From: Nitrospira sp.
GTDB lineage: Bacteria; Nitrospirota; Nitrospiria; Nitrospirales; Nitrospiraceae
Reading direction: 5' to 3'
DNA length: 64,000 bases
Assembly (NCBI GenBank): GCA_030123625.1
Contig: CP126121.1
Coordinates: 2,148,179 to 2,212,178 of the forward strand
Positions 24,080-32,777 of this stretch are shown here, in pieces; position 1 is the stretch's first letter; each line of letters starts with the position of its first letter. A program made the translations under genes and the position numbers. The notes below the pieces were generated by a model. The model was not told where the DNA came from. It saw nothing but the letters and a program-made list of their open reading frames with translations, and searched no databases.

Positions 24080-24706
24080 ATGACGACCCTGTCTCTCTTT
24101 GTGATCATCTTTGTGCTCAATAGCCTGCCTGCCTTCGCACCACCGACATGGATGCTGATCTATGCGATTGCATTGTCCAGACCCGATGCGAATCCTTGGC
24201 TCACCGCTCTCGTGGCTGCAACAGCGGCCACCGCTGGGAGACTGGCACTTGCTAAACTGGCCTTTATTCTGGTCAGGCAATGCTGGTTAAGCATCCGCAC
24301 CAAAGCGAATATTGATCTCGTGAAAGACCGACTGGAAAGACACCGCGCGATGACGTTCGGGGCCGTCCTCGCCTATACCTGCAGCCCATTGCCATCGAAC
24401 ACGCTGTTTATCGCCTATGGACTGACGTCTTTGCCCCTGGCCCCGGTGGCTGCTGCATCCTTCTTAGGCCGGTTTCTGACGTATAGCTTTTGGGTGGTCA
24501 TGGCTATGGAGGCCGCGCATAAGGCCGTTTTCGATGTTGGGTCGGTCGTTGCCTATTTCGGGGGATATTTTGTAGTCACGCAAGCCTTCATGCTTGCATT
24601 GGTCGTTCTATTCGCGAAATTGGACTGGAGGGCCTGGTTTGCCAGCAAGACAATCCAACTCATGAACCAGACCGAGCCTTCTCATCAGAAGCCGTCCATT
24701 TTGTAG
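24080..24706 (+). CDS. Small multi-pass membrane protein
   Basis: A 208-residue inner-membrane protein with about five hydrophobic segments (roughly residues 4-25, 42-68, 98-125, 131-150, 163-186). The layout and the PLPSNTLFIAYGL segment resemble the VTT/DedA family of small membrane transporters, but key residues cannot be confirmed. Translation may start at 24059 (GTG), just after GGAGGG, or at ATG 24080; neither spacing is ideal. Monocistronic. Confidence 0.65.
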   Translation: MTTLSLFVIIFVLNSLPAFAPPTWMLIYAIALSRPDANPWLTALVAATAATAGRLALAKLAFILVRQCWLSIRTKANIDLVKDRLERHRAMTFGAVLAYTCSPLPSNTLFIAYGLTSLPLAPVAAASFLGRFLTYSFWVVMAMEAAHKAVFDVGSVVAYFGGYFVVTQAFMLALVVLFAKLDWRAWFASKTIQLMNQTEPSHQKPSIL

Positions 24707-25116
24707 GTCCTGCCAGTGTGATGAATTGTGTGACAAATCCATGCAGGAAGGGAAGGCACGGGAAGGTATAGAACCCAGTGGAATACGGTAACCTACGAGT
24801 TGCGGCTCGCTAAGATGGCTGGCGAACCCGGGGATGATTTCCCCTCCTGCCGCCTTCTCCATGTGTGGCTTGTCCAACATCCAACATAGGGCATGCCGGA
24901 GAGATAAAAACGTCCATTTCTTCTCAATAGGTTTCGAAGCCGGACTTCCCTACTGAAGAGGAATAGTCCATTTCGACCTGCATTGCTACTGTCCTCACTC
25001 TCAAGCCGAAACTCGCCTGCCATCACGGCCTGAGAGACATTATTGAATCCTTCGCATACGGCGAGTCGCAAACCTCAAGGGCGAATTGAACTGAGTACTG
25101 CACGAAGAGGAATCTG
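24707..25116. other. Intergenic stretch, no gene seen
   Basis: 410 bp between the membrane protein and peroxidase genes. Frames on both strands look like chance openings. No strong promoter or terminator identified. Confidence 0.5.
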
Positions 25117-26688
25117 ATGCGCGTTCACGCAGCATGTTTGGTCGGGCTGGGTCTTGTCGGTCTCTTAGCCTGCAATGCCGAACAGGGAAACACCTTGCAT
25201 GAGCCCCAACCTACCGGCGCCCCCGTTCCTGTCAATGTCTTCAGCCGTATGTTTCCCGAATTGCCGCCATTTGCGCCCCCAACCGATGAAGCCCGAGAAC
25301 AGGCGAAACAGCTCGGCCTGCAAGGAGGCCTTCTTGATGCCCTTGACGGTCAGTCTCGCCAGAACAATCCCGACAATCCTACTATGACCGAGGGGGTGAC
25401 GTTCTTCGGACAGTTTCTGGATCACGATCTCACCCTTGCCTCGAAGGCGCCGCTGCTCGCACAAACGGATCCCAGGCGCACGACGAATGTTCGCACCGCT
25501 GCATTTGATCTGGACAGCGTGTACGGAGGCGGTCCAGACGGATCGTCTGAACTGTACGAGACCGATTCGGGTGACATCAAATTCCGTATCGAAGCCATCC
25601 CTGGATCGGAGCAAGTCTCCAAGAAGGGCGCGGTGCGATTCGATCTCCCGCGTGATCCAAAAAACAACGCGATCATCCCAGACAGCCGGAACGATGAAAA
25701 TGTCGTCATCAGTCAATTCCACCTGGCGATGCTGAGATTTCACAACGCCGTGGTCGATCGGTTGCGCTCGGACCCGGCACGGGCACAGCGTTCGGCCCGA
25801 GATATTTTCGAAGAAGCGCGACGCCAGGTTCAATGGCACTACCAATGGATCATTCTCCACGAATATTTGCCGTTGACGATCGGACAGGACCGGGTGGATG
25901 AAATTATGCAGAACGGGCCCCGTTTCTACAGACCCCTTGACCAGACTCAAGATGCTCGGTTCCGCAATGCGAAAGGCGATTTGCTGATCCCGGTGGAGTT
26001 TGCCGCGGCTGCATTCCGGTTCGGCCATTCGCAGGTCCGTCCCAGTTATCAGCTGAATTTTGGACCGGATGCAGGACCGCCGGTCATTCTGCCCATCTTC
26101 GACGATTCAGCCGATCCGAACGATCTCGATCCCAACGACATGCGCGGCGGCAAACGTGCTCCACGTCGGTTCATCGACTGGCAGACTTTCTTCAAGTTCA
26201 ATCCCGACATCTCCGCGCCCAACAAGAAGATCGACACCAAATTGTCGAGTCCGTTGATGCTCCTGCCGGGGTCGAGAGGACCGGCGCCCGGTATGCCCTC
26301 AGACGGAATCCAGTCGTTGGCTTCCCGTAACCTCATGAGGCACGTCAATTTTGGTGTTCCGTCTGGGCAAGCGATCGCCCAAATAATGGGAATTCAGGCT
26401 CTGACTGCTGGACAACTCGCCGAGCTGGCTCCGTTCGGCATGGACCGAAGCGCTCCGCTCTGGTATTACATCCTGAAGGAAGCGGAAGTACTGGAGAACG
26501 GCTTGCGCCTGGGGCCGGTCGGAAGCCGAATCGTCGGGGAAGTATTCATCGGCTTACTGAAAGCCGACATGGACTCTTACCTCGTTGTCGATAAAAACTG
26601 GAAACCGACCCTGCCGTCCGCAAACTCCGGCACTTTCGAGATCACCGATTTGCTGAAGCTCGCCGGCGTTGTTCATCCACTGAATTAG
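25117..26688 (+). CDS. Animal-type haem peroxidase lipoprotein
   Basis: A 523-residue exported protein. A signal peptide ends in LVGLLAC, so Cys19 should be lipidated. The peroxidase domain follows: distal His in GQFLDHDLT (His100), catalytic Arg region in QFHLAMLRFHNAVVDRLRSD, and proximal His304 in FRFGHSQVRPSYQ. These match the cyclooxygenase/myeloperoxidase superfamily found sporadically in bacteria. It would use peroxide to oxidise halides or organics in the periplasm. SD GAGGA lies near the ATG. Single gene. Confidence 0.9.
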   Translation: MRVHAACLVGLGLVGLLACNAEQGNTLHEPQPTGAPVPVNVFSRMFPELPPFAPPTDEAREQAKQLGLQGGLLDALDGQSRQNNPDNPTMTEGVTFFGQFLDHDLTLASKAPLLAQTDPRRTTNVRTAAFDLDSVYGGGPDGSSELYETDSGDIKFRIEAIPGSEQVSKKGAVRFDLPRDPKNNAIIPDSRNDENVVISQFHLAMLRFHNAVVDRLRSDPARAQRSARDIFEEARRQVQWHYQWIILHEYLPLTIGQDRVDEIMQNGPRFYRPLDQTQDARFRNAKGDLLIPVEFAAAAFRFGHSQVRPSYQLNFGPDAGPPVILPIFDDSADPNDLDPNDMRGGKRAPRRFIDWQTFFKFNPDISAPNKKIDTKLSSPLMLLPGSRGPAPGMPSDGIQSLASRNLMRHVNFGVPSGQAIAQIMGIQALTAGQLAELAPFGMDRSAPLWYYILKEAEVLENGLRLGPVGSRIVGEVFIGLLKADMDSYLVVDKNWKPTLPSANSGTFEITDLLKLAGVVHPLN

Positions 26689-27077
26689 ATGGTCCTAAAG
26701 ATATCGAAGGGCACCTCTCTTCTACCGAGAGGTACCAGAGGATGGGCATGATCTCTTTACAGCTTTTTCGTTTGACTCGATCTCCCGGCCAAATCCTGAA
26801 ACCTCTGATTAATGTAGGATCACACTCCACCTTGTGCGAGCGATAGCCGGCTCCGTTTTGCCATATTGCGATTTCCGTTCGCTTCGGTGAAGTTGAGCAT
26901 AAAACGCTAGGTCAATGCCACAGACAAATGCCCCGTTCTAAGACCCGCCCTGCTGACGCTTTATCCAGAGCCCGATTGAACCCCCAGTTATTGGGGCGCC
27001 ATGTCTGAAAGGCCAATACCTTAGGGGGATGTAGCGTTGATTATATTAGGACGCCAGCTGATTAGGGTGGATGAAGA
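26689..27077. other. Intergenic stretch with a hairpin
   Basis: Holds a 7-bp hairpin (ACCTCTC 26713-26719 with GAGAGGT 26727-26733) that may end the peroxidase transcript, though without a T run. Nothing else recognised. Confidence 0.4.
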
Positions 27078-27179
27078 ATGTTAAATGGCGAATTCTTCAC
27101 CAGCATATTCGCCGTTACGCTGATGATGACGGTTCTCATGTTGGGTTATCATCTGGCGAATTTTATTGTCGAAGCATGA
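27078..27179 (+). CDS. Small single-pass membrane protein (33 aa)
   Basis: A 33-residue product (MLNGEFFTSIFAVTLMMTVL...) whose middle is one hydrophobic helix. Small membrane proteins of this type are common but hard to prove. Its end overlaps the next frame by 14 bp. Confidence 0.4.
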   Translation: MLNGEFFTSIFAVTLMMTVLMLGYHLANFIVEA

Positions 27180-27393
27180 ATTTAAGAGCTCCGAAAGCTA
27201 CGCCGTGATCGATCGCTTACCGAAACTGGTCCAGAAGTCATTGGGCGAGCTCCTGCCCAAGAGTAGCCCTGAGAAGTTCCAGGCTTTCTTAGTGCCTACC
27301 GGGGATTTCCGCTTCTTTATCGGGGTTCCCCGACATCAGGATACTGCGCAGCCCCCGCTGCGGATCATGCTGGCGCGGACCGCCAGCTCATGA
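27166..27393 (+). CDS. Small hypothetical protein
   Basis: A 75-residue frame from a TTG codon (SKHEFKSSESYAVIDRLPKL...) with no recognised family. No in-frame ATG or GTG is available upstream, so the start is doubtful. It may be coupled to the 33-residue membrane peptide it overlaps. Confidence 0.35.
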   Translation: MSKHEFKSSESYAVIDRLPKLVQKSLGELLPKSSPEKFQAFLVPTGDFRFFIGVPRHQDTAQPPLRIMLARTASS

Positions 27394-27685
27394 CCGTCCA
27401 GGTGCGGGAATTGACTCTCCTGCTGTGCCTGCATGCGTGAAATCCTCCCGTGCTCATCATAGGGTGAACCTTTACCGGGCGAGGAAAGCCCACATTGCTA
27501 TCTTTATTGGACAGTCTGCTCCTCGACAGACAAAGTTTCCCATTTCGTTCACTCGCTTCGATAGGAACGTTCTAGTTGCAGCCCGCGTACATGCCCATCC
27601 GTTGCCGATCCGCAAGGAATCCATCAGGGGGGCCTGGATACTGGCCATCGATCCTTGCGGTCTATCTTTTGCACCACCCACTTCT

Positions 27686-30223
27686 GTGAAGAAGTGGTAT
27701 CAGCCGAAACAATTGTGGCCGCTCCTGAAGGTCTCCGCAGCTGACTGGAGCCATGACCATGCGCCCCGACTCGGCGCGGCCTTGGCCTACTACACCATCT
27801 TCTCCATCGTTCCTCTTCTCATCATAATTATTGCGATTATTGGTCTCGTCTTCGGTCAGGAAGCGGCTCAGTCCGCAATCATGGATCAAATCAGCAGGCT
27901 CGTCGGACCGCAAAGCGCAGCGGCCATCAAAGACATGATCCAGCGGGCCGATCAGCCATCGACCGGGATTATCTCGACCATCATTGCCACTATCACCTTG
28001 CTGATGGGAGCTGCCGGATTCTTTGGGCAGCTCAAGGATGCACTCAATACCGTTTGGGGCATCGCGCCCAAAGAAGGGCGAGGAATTTGGGGGTTCGTCA
28101 AAGATAACCTTCTTTCATTCGCCACAGTCGTGGGGACCGCCTTTCTTCTGCTCGTTTCCTTGGTGATTAGTACAGGCTTGGCCGCCGTCGGCAAATGGTT
28201 CGGCAATCTGTTGCCGCTTCCAGAAGTCGTCCTTCAAGGATGTAACCTGATTTTCTCCCTTGTCGTGATCACCGCACTCTTTGCATTGATCTTTAAAGTG
28301 TTACCGGATGCACATATTCGTTGGCGGGATGTGTGGATCGGTGCGGCCCTCACGGCGGTCCTCTTTACTATCGGCAAGTTCGCCATCGAGCTCTATCTAG
28401 GAAAAAGCCATATCGGATCGAGCTATGGGGCAGCGGGCTCCCTGATCGTGGTCTTAGTCTGGGTGTATTACTCCGTTCAGATTCTGTTGTACGGCGCCGA
28501 ATTCACACAGGTATATGCCAATCTCATGGGGCATCGGATTCAACCCACTGAAGAAGCAACGGTGGTCGATTCCAAAAAACCACAAACAGTTGCCTCGCAG
28601 GTTGAGACAGACATGAGCCTTGCCCGAGATCCGAAGAAGGCTACTCTGTCACGATGGGGTGGCCACTGGGTCATCCCAGTCGCGATCGTCGGTGTCCTGA
28701 TTCTGACGGTTCTTATGGCCAGCTCACTGCTGAGCGAACCGATAAAGAACTATGCCGAACGCCAGGCGAACGAGCGACTACCGGATTTTGACATCACGAT
28801 TGGAAAACTCCACTTACAGCCGTTCCGGCTAGGAATTGGTGTGGAAGACCTCCATGTGCGGCTCCGGGCCAAACCGGATCCGCCATTGGCAGAGATCGCA
28901 CAGGTGAAGGCCCACATCCGGTTTCTCCCTCTGTTCACCGGCAAGCTCGATGTCAACTTGCAGATCGAAGGCCCACAATTCTCCGCAACGAGCCAGCAAG
29001 TCGATTCGATTCTCCATACCTCCAAGCAGGAAGAGACCAAACAGAAGGCGGTGGCATGGCAGGACACCATGCGGAAGATGATGCCCATTCACGTGTCGCT
29101 GTCCCTCTCCAACGGCGCAGTCCGCTATCACAGTGACCCACATGTCGAACCTATCCAACTCCATCAACTTCAGATGACGGCGGCGAATGTCACCAATCGA
29201 CCACCTGAAAACGAACCGTATCCATCGGAGCTCCGTGTGAAGGCTCATTTGGCTGATAATGCCGAAGTGGCCTTGAATAGCCATGTAGATTTGCTCGCCA
29301 AACCAAGCCCACGGATGGATGGAGACCTGAAAGTCCAGCATTTGACGCTTCCCACCTTGCGGCCGCTGGTGGAGGAATACAATGTCCAGCTTCGTCAAGG
29401 GGCTTTCGATATGACCGGTCATGTGAAGTATTCCTCTCCGACCACGGTTGTCGATATCCATGACTTTGTTCTTGAAAACGCCAAGGTCGACTACATCCAC
29501 ACAGCACCGACGAAAGATAAGGAAGCGCAACGTGCGAAGAAGGGTGCCGAGCACGTCAAGGACGTGCACAAAGACCCGTCCGTCGTCGTCAAAGTGTCGC
29601 ATGGAAAGATTCTGCACAGCGATGTCGGATTCATCGATAAAGCCGCCTCGCCTGACTACCGTGTGTTTCTTTCCGACATGAATCTGGACCTCGAGAATTT
29701 CAGCAATCGACCAGAGGATGGTATGGGGAACATGAAACTCACCGGGAATTTTATGGGAAGCGGTCCGACGGTGGTCATCGGATCATTTCGGCCTGAGAAA
29801 CCGAACCCGGACTTCACTGTGCAAGTCCGCATCGTCAAGACGCAGGTCACCGCGTTGAACAAACTGCTGGAAGCCTATGGCCAAATGGATGCCAAGCAGG
29901 GCACATTCGCGTTCTTCAGCGACATGAGGGTGAAGAACAACCGCATCGAGGGGTATGTCAAACCGTTCCTCAAAGACGTCGAAGTCTATGACCCGGAGCA
30001 AGATACAGATAAGCAAACACTGAAAAAACTCTATGAGGCCGTCGTCAATGGCGTACTGGACCTCTTCACAAGCCGTCCCACCGGGCAAGTCGCGACAGAA
30101 ACGGATGTGTCAGGACCGGTCGAAAATCCGCACAGCAGCACATGGCAAATCCTTGAAAAACTCGTTCAAAATGCGTTCTTCAAGGCGATTCTTCCTGGAT
30201 TCGAAGAGCGGAGAAATGTCTGA
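27686..30223 (+). CDS. YihY/BrkB-type membrane protein fused to DUF748 domain
   Basis: About 845 residues. Residues 1-290 are a YihY/UPF0761 (BrkB) membrane domain: RLGAALAYYTIFSIVPLLII, then several membrane helices and GAAGSLIVVLVWVYYSVQIL with YGAEFTQVYA. A linker and one more membrane helix (about 330-350) lead to a large C-terminal DUF748/AsmA-like domain (residues 360-800) with repeated HVDL/KVQHLTLP-type strands. AsmA-like proteins bridge the envelope. The frame opens at 27425, but that stretch is not protein-like; GTG 27686 (VKKWYQPKQLWPLLK) is the best start. The fusion is unusual. Confidence 0.82.
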   Translation: MKKWYQPKQLWPLLKVSAADWSHDHAPRLGAALAYYTIFSIVPLLIIIIAIIGLVFGQEAAQSAIMDQISRLVGPQSAAAIKDMIQRADQPSTGIISTIIATITLLMGAAGFFGQLKDALNTVWGIAPKEGRGIWGFVKDNLLSFATVVGTAFLLLVSLVISTGLAAVGKWFGNLLPLPEVVLQGCNLIFSLVVITALFALIFKVLPDAHIRWRDVWIGAALTAVLFTIGKFAIELYLGKSHIGSSYGAAGSLIVVLVWVYYSVQILLYGAEFTQVYANLMGHRIQPTEEATVVDSKKPQTVASQVETDMSLARDPKKATLSRWGGHWVIPVAIVGVLILTVLMASSLLSEPIKNYAERQANERLPDFDITIGKLHLQPFRLGIGVEDLHVRLRAKPDPPLAEIAQVKAHIRFLPLFTGKLDVNLQIEGPQFSATSQQVDSILHTSKQEETKQKAVAWQDTMRKMMPIHVSLSLSNGAVRYHSDPHVEPIQLHQLQMTAANVTNRPPENEPYPSELRVKAHLADNAEVALNSHVDLLAKPSPRMDGDLKVQHLTLPTLRPLVEEYNVQLRQGAFDMTGHVKYSSPTTVVDIHDFVLENAKVDYIHTAPTKDKEAQRAKKGAEHVKDVHKDPSVVVKVSHGKILHSDVGFIDKAASPDYRVFLSDMNLDLENFSNRPEDGMGNMKLTGNFMGSGPTVVIGSFRPEKPNPDFTVQVRIVKTQVTALNKLLEAYGQMDAKQGTFAFFSDMRVKNNRIEGYVKPFLKDVEVYDPEQDTDKQTLKKLYEAVVNGVLDLFTSRPTGQVATETDVSGPVENPHSSTWQILEKLVQNAFFKAILPGFEERRNV

Positions 30224-30287
30224 CCTGTTTCTGAAGACCGCTGGACGGCCAGGCCCTTGTGCTGAGTCACCCCGGACGAAAGGGCTT

Positions 30288-30317
30288 GCATAAGTGCATA
30301 TGGCATAAGTGCATATG
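30288..30317 (+). repeat. Tandem 15-bp repeat
   Basis: GCATAAGTGCATATG occurs twice in direct succession (30288-30302, 30303-30317), 87 bp before the next gene start. Each copy contains the palindromes TGCA and CATATG. It could be a protein-binding site or simple slippage product. Confidence 0.85.
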
Positions 30318-30403
30318 GAATGACTTTGGCGAACCGCATCTCCGACCGTATCAAGGGCTCTGCCTAGTGGCCCATCCTCACTTACTTTAGCCATAATAAA
30401 AGC

Positions 30404-30898
30404 ATGGAAGATGCTTCGTCCTCGGGCAAACAATCGAGTGTGTTTAACCGACTCGCGAATAGTTCCTCTCGATTGCTCGGCACCGCCGGCGCGTTCGGAA
30501 TTGCAATAGCAATGGTCTTGATCTGGGCGATGAGCGGCCCCTTTTTCCATTTCAGCGATACCTGGGAATTGGTGATCAATACCGGCACGACCATTGTGAC
30601 CTTCCTGATGGTTTTCCTTATCCAGAACACCCAGAATCGTGACAGCGCGGCAATCCAACTCAAGCTGGACGAAGTCATTCGTTCGACGAGAGGGGCTCAT
30701 AATGCCATGTTGGACCTAGAGAAACTGTCCCAGGAGGACTTAGACAAAATACGATTGTTGTATGAGCAACTGGCCGACAAGGCGCGGCGAAATGACGCGC
30801 GCGGTGAAGCCATTCTGGGAACGCCGGTCATTCACACTGAAATCATGGAATGTCTCGAAGAAAAACGTGACACGAACGGAAGCAGTTCGCGCTACTGA
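30404..30898 (+). CDS. Low-affinity iron permease-family membrane protein
   Basis: A 164-residue protein with the family pattern: two hydrophobic helices (LLGTAGAFGIAIAMVLIWAM and ELVINTGTTIVTFLMVFLIQ) followed by NTQNRDSAAIQLKLDEVIR. Named after a yeast Fe(II) transporter, but in bacteria the function is unproven; the second helix and NTQNRD motif are the hallmark. Preceded by the 11-mer TGCCTAGTGGC also seen before the DUF5132 gene. Confidence 0.85.
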   Translation: MEDASSSGKQSSVFNRLANSSSRLLGTAGAFGIAIAMVLIWAMSGPFFHFSDTWELVINTGTTIVTFLMVFLIQNTQNRDSAAIQLKLDEVIRSTRGAHNAMLDLEKLSQEDLDKIRLLYEQLADKARRNDARGEAILGTPVIHTEIMECLEEKRDTNGSSSRY

Positions 30899-31080
30899 TG
30901 TCACTCTCGGTGTCAGTTCCTATCAAAGCCTCTCTACGATGAAATCCTACACGTAAGCCGCCGGTTATCAGTGAAAAAAGATGTGCTGCGATGACGGATC
31001 GTGCTGAATCTTCAATGTCAGGACGCTGGTGCTCAGGATATGTATGAGACTGGCGGATACTGCGGCTAGGGGAAAGACCA

Positions 31081-31509
31081 GTGGCCGGCAAGAGGGAGAT
31101 TTTCTACTTTGTGGAGGGGAAACGATTAAGCATGCGACGAGGTACGAAGAAAGGCATGAGGAACCGCGCTGAGAGGCAGCTGTCTCACCGAATCGCGCCA
31201 AGAAACAGCGCTCCTATGTTGAAAGACCTAGAGGGCAGTATTGAAACGGCTGGCAGATTGACATGGGAATTCTTTCACCATATCCCCATCCAAGGCGCCC
31301 TCACAAGCGGCGCCGTAGGGCTGTACGTGGCGTCTGTTTTCGGGGTGGCTGAACTCACCGCCGCCGGCCTCACCACCTATGTCATGTATCGCATCTTTGC
31401 CTACAATGAGACGTTGCTTCAGGCGATTGAAAATATGATCAAATTTCAGAAAGGCGAGCTTCCATTTAAAGACGTTCCGGACAGCCATTCGTCAAGAACA
31501 CATGCCTAG
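31081..31509 (+). CDS. Small membrane protein
   Basis: A 142-residue product from GTG 31081 after AGGGGAAAG, or 97 residues from ATG 31216. The C-terminal part has two hydrophobic segments (ALTSGAVGLYVASVFGVAEL and LTTYVMYRIF) and then an amphipathic tail. The first 45 residues are basic. Not recognised; it sits in the stress-gene region and may be related to other small membrane proteins there. Confidence 0.5.
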   Translation: MAGKREIFYFVEGKRLSMRRGTKKGMRNRAERQLSHRIAPRNSAPMLKDLEGSIETAGRLTWEFFHHIPIQGALTSGAVGLYVASVFGVAELTAAGLTTYVMYRIFAYNETLLQAIENMIKFQKGELPFKDVPDSHSSRTHA

Positions 31510-31855
31510 CAGCGACACAACGATGCAACCGCAGAGCAACTATGCTCAAGGGCAAGAATGAAGATATGCGTAGCGTCAGGTCGGGCGAAATCGTTGCTGA
31601 GTAGTGCGTACTGAACCTCGATATGCTTCCACGACGGAGGCATGCCTCCTCCTTATTGACATTCCTTTACCCCGAGCATGGAAGCATCTCTCGCCGCCTC
31701 TCTGGAAATTCTCCGGGATCTTTCTTCCACCTTCTCTGCCTCCCGTAGCTGTAAATTGTCCGTGGCATTAAGCTTTTATAGATGAGGGTCTTGCCTAGTG
31801 GCATCCCCGTCAATCTCAAATAGATTTATCTCTCTACAAAATGAGGAGGTTCACT
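31510..31855. other. Intergenic region with palindrome
   Basis: Contains a perfect 14-bp palindrome GGAGGCATGCCTCC at 31636-31649 and the 11-mer TGCCTAGTGGC at 31792-31802 ahead of the DUF5132 gene. No protein gene seen. Confidence 0.5.
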
Positions 31856-32179
31856 ATGTCGTTGCTTGAAGACATCACCAAAGGGCCTGCATCTACGGTA
31901 TTGGTCGGCCTGGGCATTGCGATGGTGGCTCCCACCGTCATTCCGGCCGTCGCGTCCGGCCTACGCCCCCTCGCCAAAGCCTTGGTTCGGGGCGGATTGG
32001 TCCTCTATGACGCTGCAAAGGAAGGCGTAGCCGAGGCAGGCGAGCAGTTCAATGACTTAGTAGAAGAAACACGGGCCGAGATGAACCAAGAGGGGAAGCA
32101 CGAGACACATGGTGGGAATGGCGAACACGGGGCGGCAGCCGGCCGGTCTCATCGGCGGCGTGCACGTACTTCTGAGTAG
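31856..32179 (+). CDS. DUF5132 small membrane protein
   Basis: A 107-residue protein: MSLLEDITKGPASTVLVGLG, then a hydrophobic stretch and a helical acidic region (AAKEGVAEAGEQFNDLVEET), ending in a His/Arg-rich tail. This matches DUF5132, commonly found just upstream of HMA and P-type ATPase genes. GAGGAGGT is 5 bp before the ATG. It opens an apparent operon with the two HMA-containing genes that follow. Confidence 0.8.
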   Translation: MSLLEDITKGPASTVLVGLGIAMVAPTVIPAVASGLRPLAKALVRGGLVLYDAAKEGVAEAGEQFNDLVEETRAEMNQEGKHETHGGNGEHGAAAGRSHRRRARTSE

Positions 32180-32233
32180 CGCAGTCATCGAAAATCAGCC
32201 GCTTGCGATAGGTCATAGAGGAGCACCGCCATC

Positions 32234-32770
32234 GTGGAAACCATAGGTATGCGAGTGATCCACACGTCTCCCGGGCGAATGCGACTCAAAGTCGACGATA
32301 TCAAACACAACCCCGACCGGGCCAGAGAGATTGAAGACCAATTGCGCATTCGACCCGGGGTCCACTCGGCCGACGCCAACCCGCTTACGGGAAGTCTGTT
32401 GCTGACCTTCGATGAAGCGACGTGGCAAACCATGGAGCTGCCCTTCTCCCTTGCGCAGGTGCTCGGAATCTCGCTGAACGATTTGGATCCGAACGAGTGG
32501 CACCGTCTCATGGCCCATGACAGCACGGACATATCGCAGCGAGACAACGCCATCGCGAAACAATTTGAGGACGCGATGAAAGAGTTGAATAGCTCGGTCC
32601 AGCGCCTAGTTGGTGCTGACCTGAGAATCATGCTTCCGCTCCTGCTCGCTCTGCTTGGTGTCCGAAATCTTCTAACGTCTCAGAAAACGGTATTGCCGTC
32701 CTGGCCTGACTATTTCTGGTTCGCGTTCAGCACCTACTTCATGCTCAATCGTACGACGTCTGGTCGTTGA
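32234..32770 (+). CDS. HMA-domain membrane-associated protein
   Basis: A 178-residue protein from GTG 32234. The N-terminus (MRVIHTSPGRMRLKVDDIK) is an HMA-2 type ferredoxin-like fold without the CxxC metal motif, repeating the start of the neighbouring ATPase. The C-terminus is hydrophobic (LRIMLPLLLALLGVRNLL, YFWFAFSTYFMLNR). Probably an accessory partner of the P-type ATPase 7 bp downstream. Confidence 0.78.
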   Translation: METIGMRVIHTSPGRMRLKVDDIKHNPDRAREIEDQLRIRPGVHSADANPLTGSLLLTFDEATWQTMELPFSLAQVLGISLNDLDPNEWHRLMAHDSTDISQRDNAIAKQFEDAMKELNSSVQRLVGADLRIMLPLLLALLGVRNLLTSQKTVLPSWPDYFWFAFSTYFMLNRTTSGR

Positions 32771-32777
32771 TCGCGAG

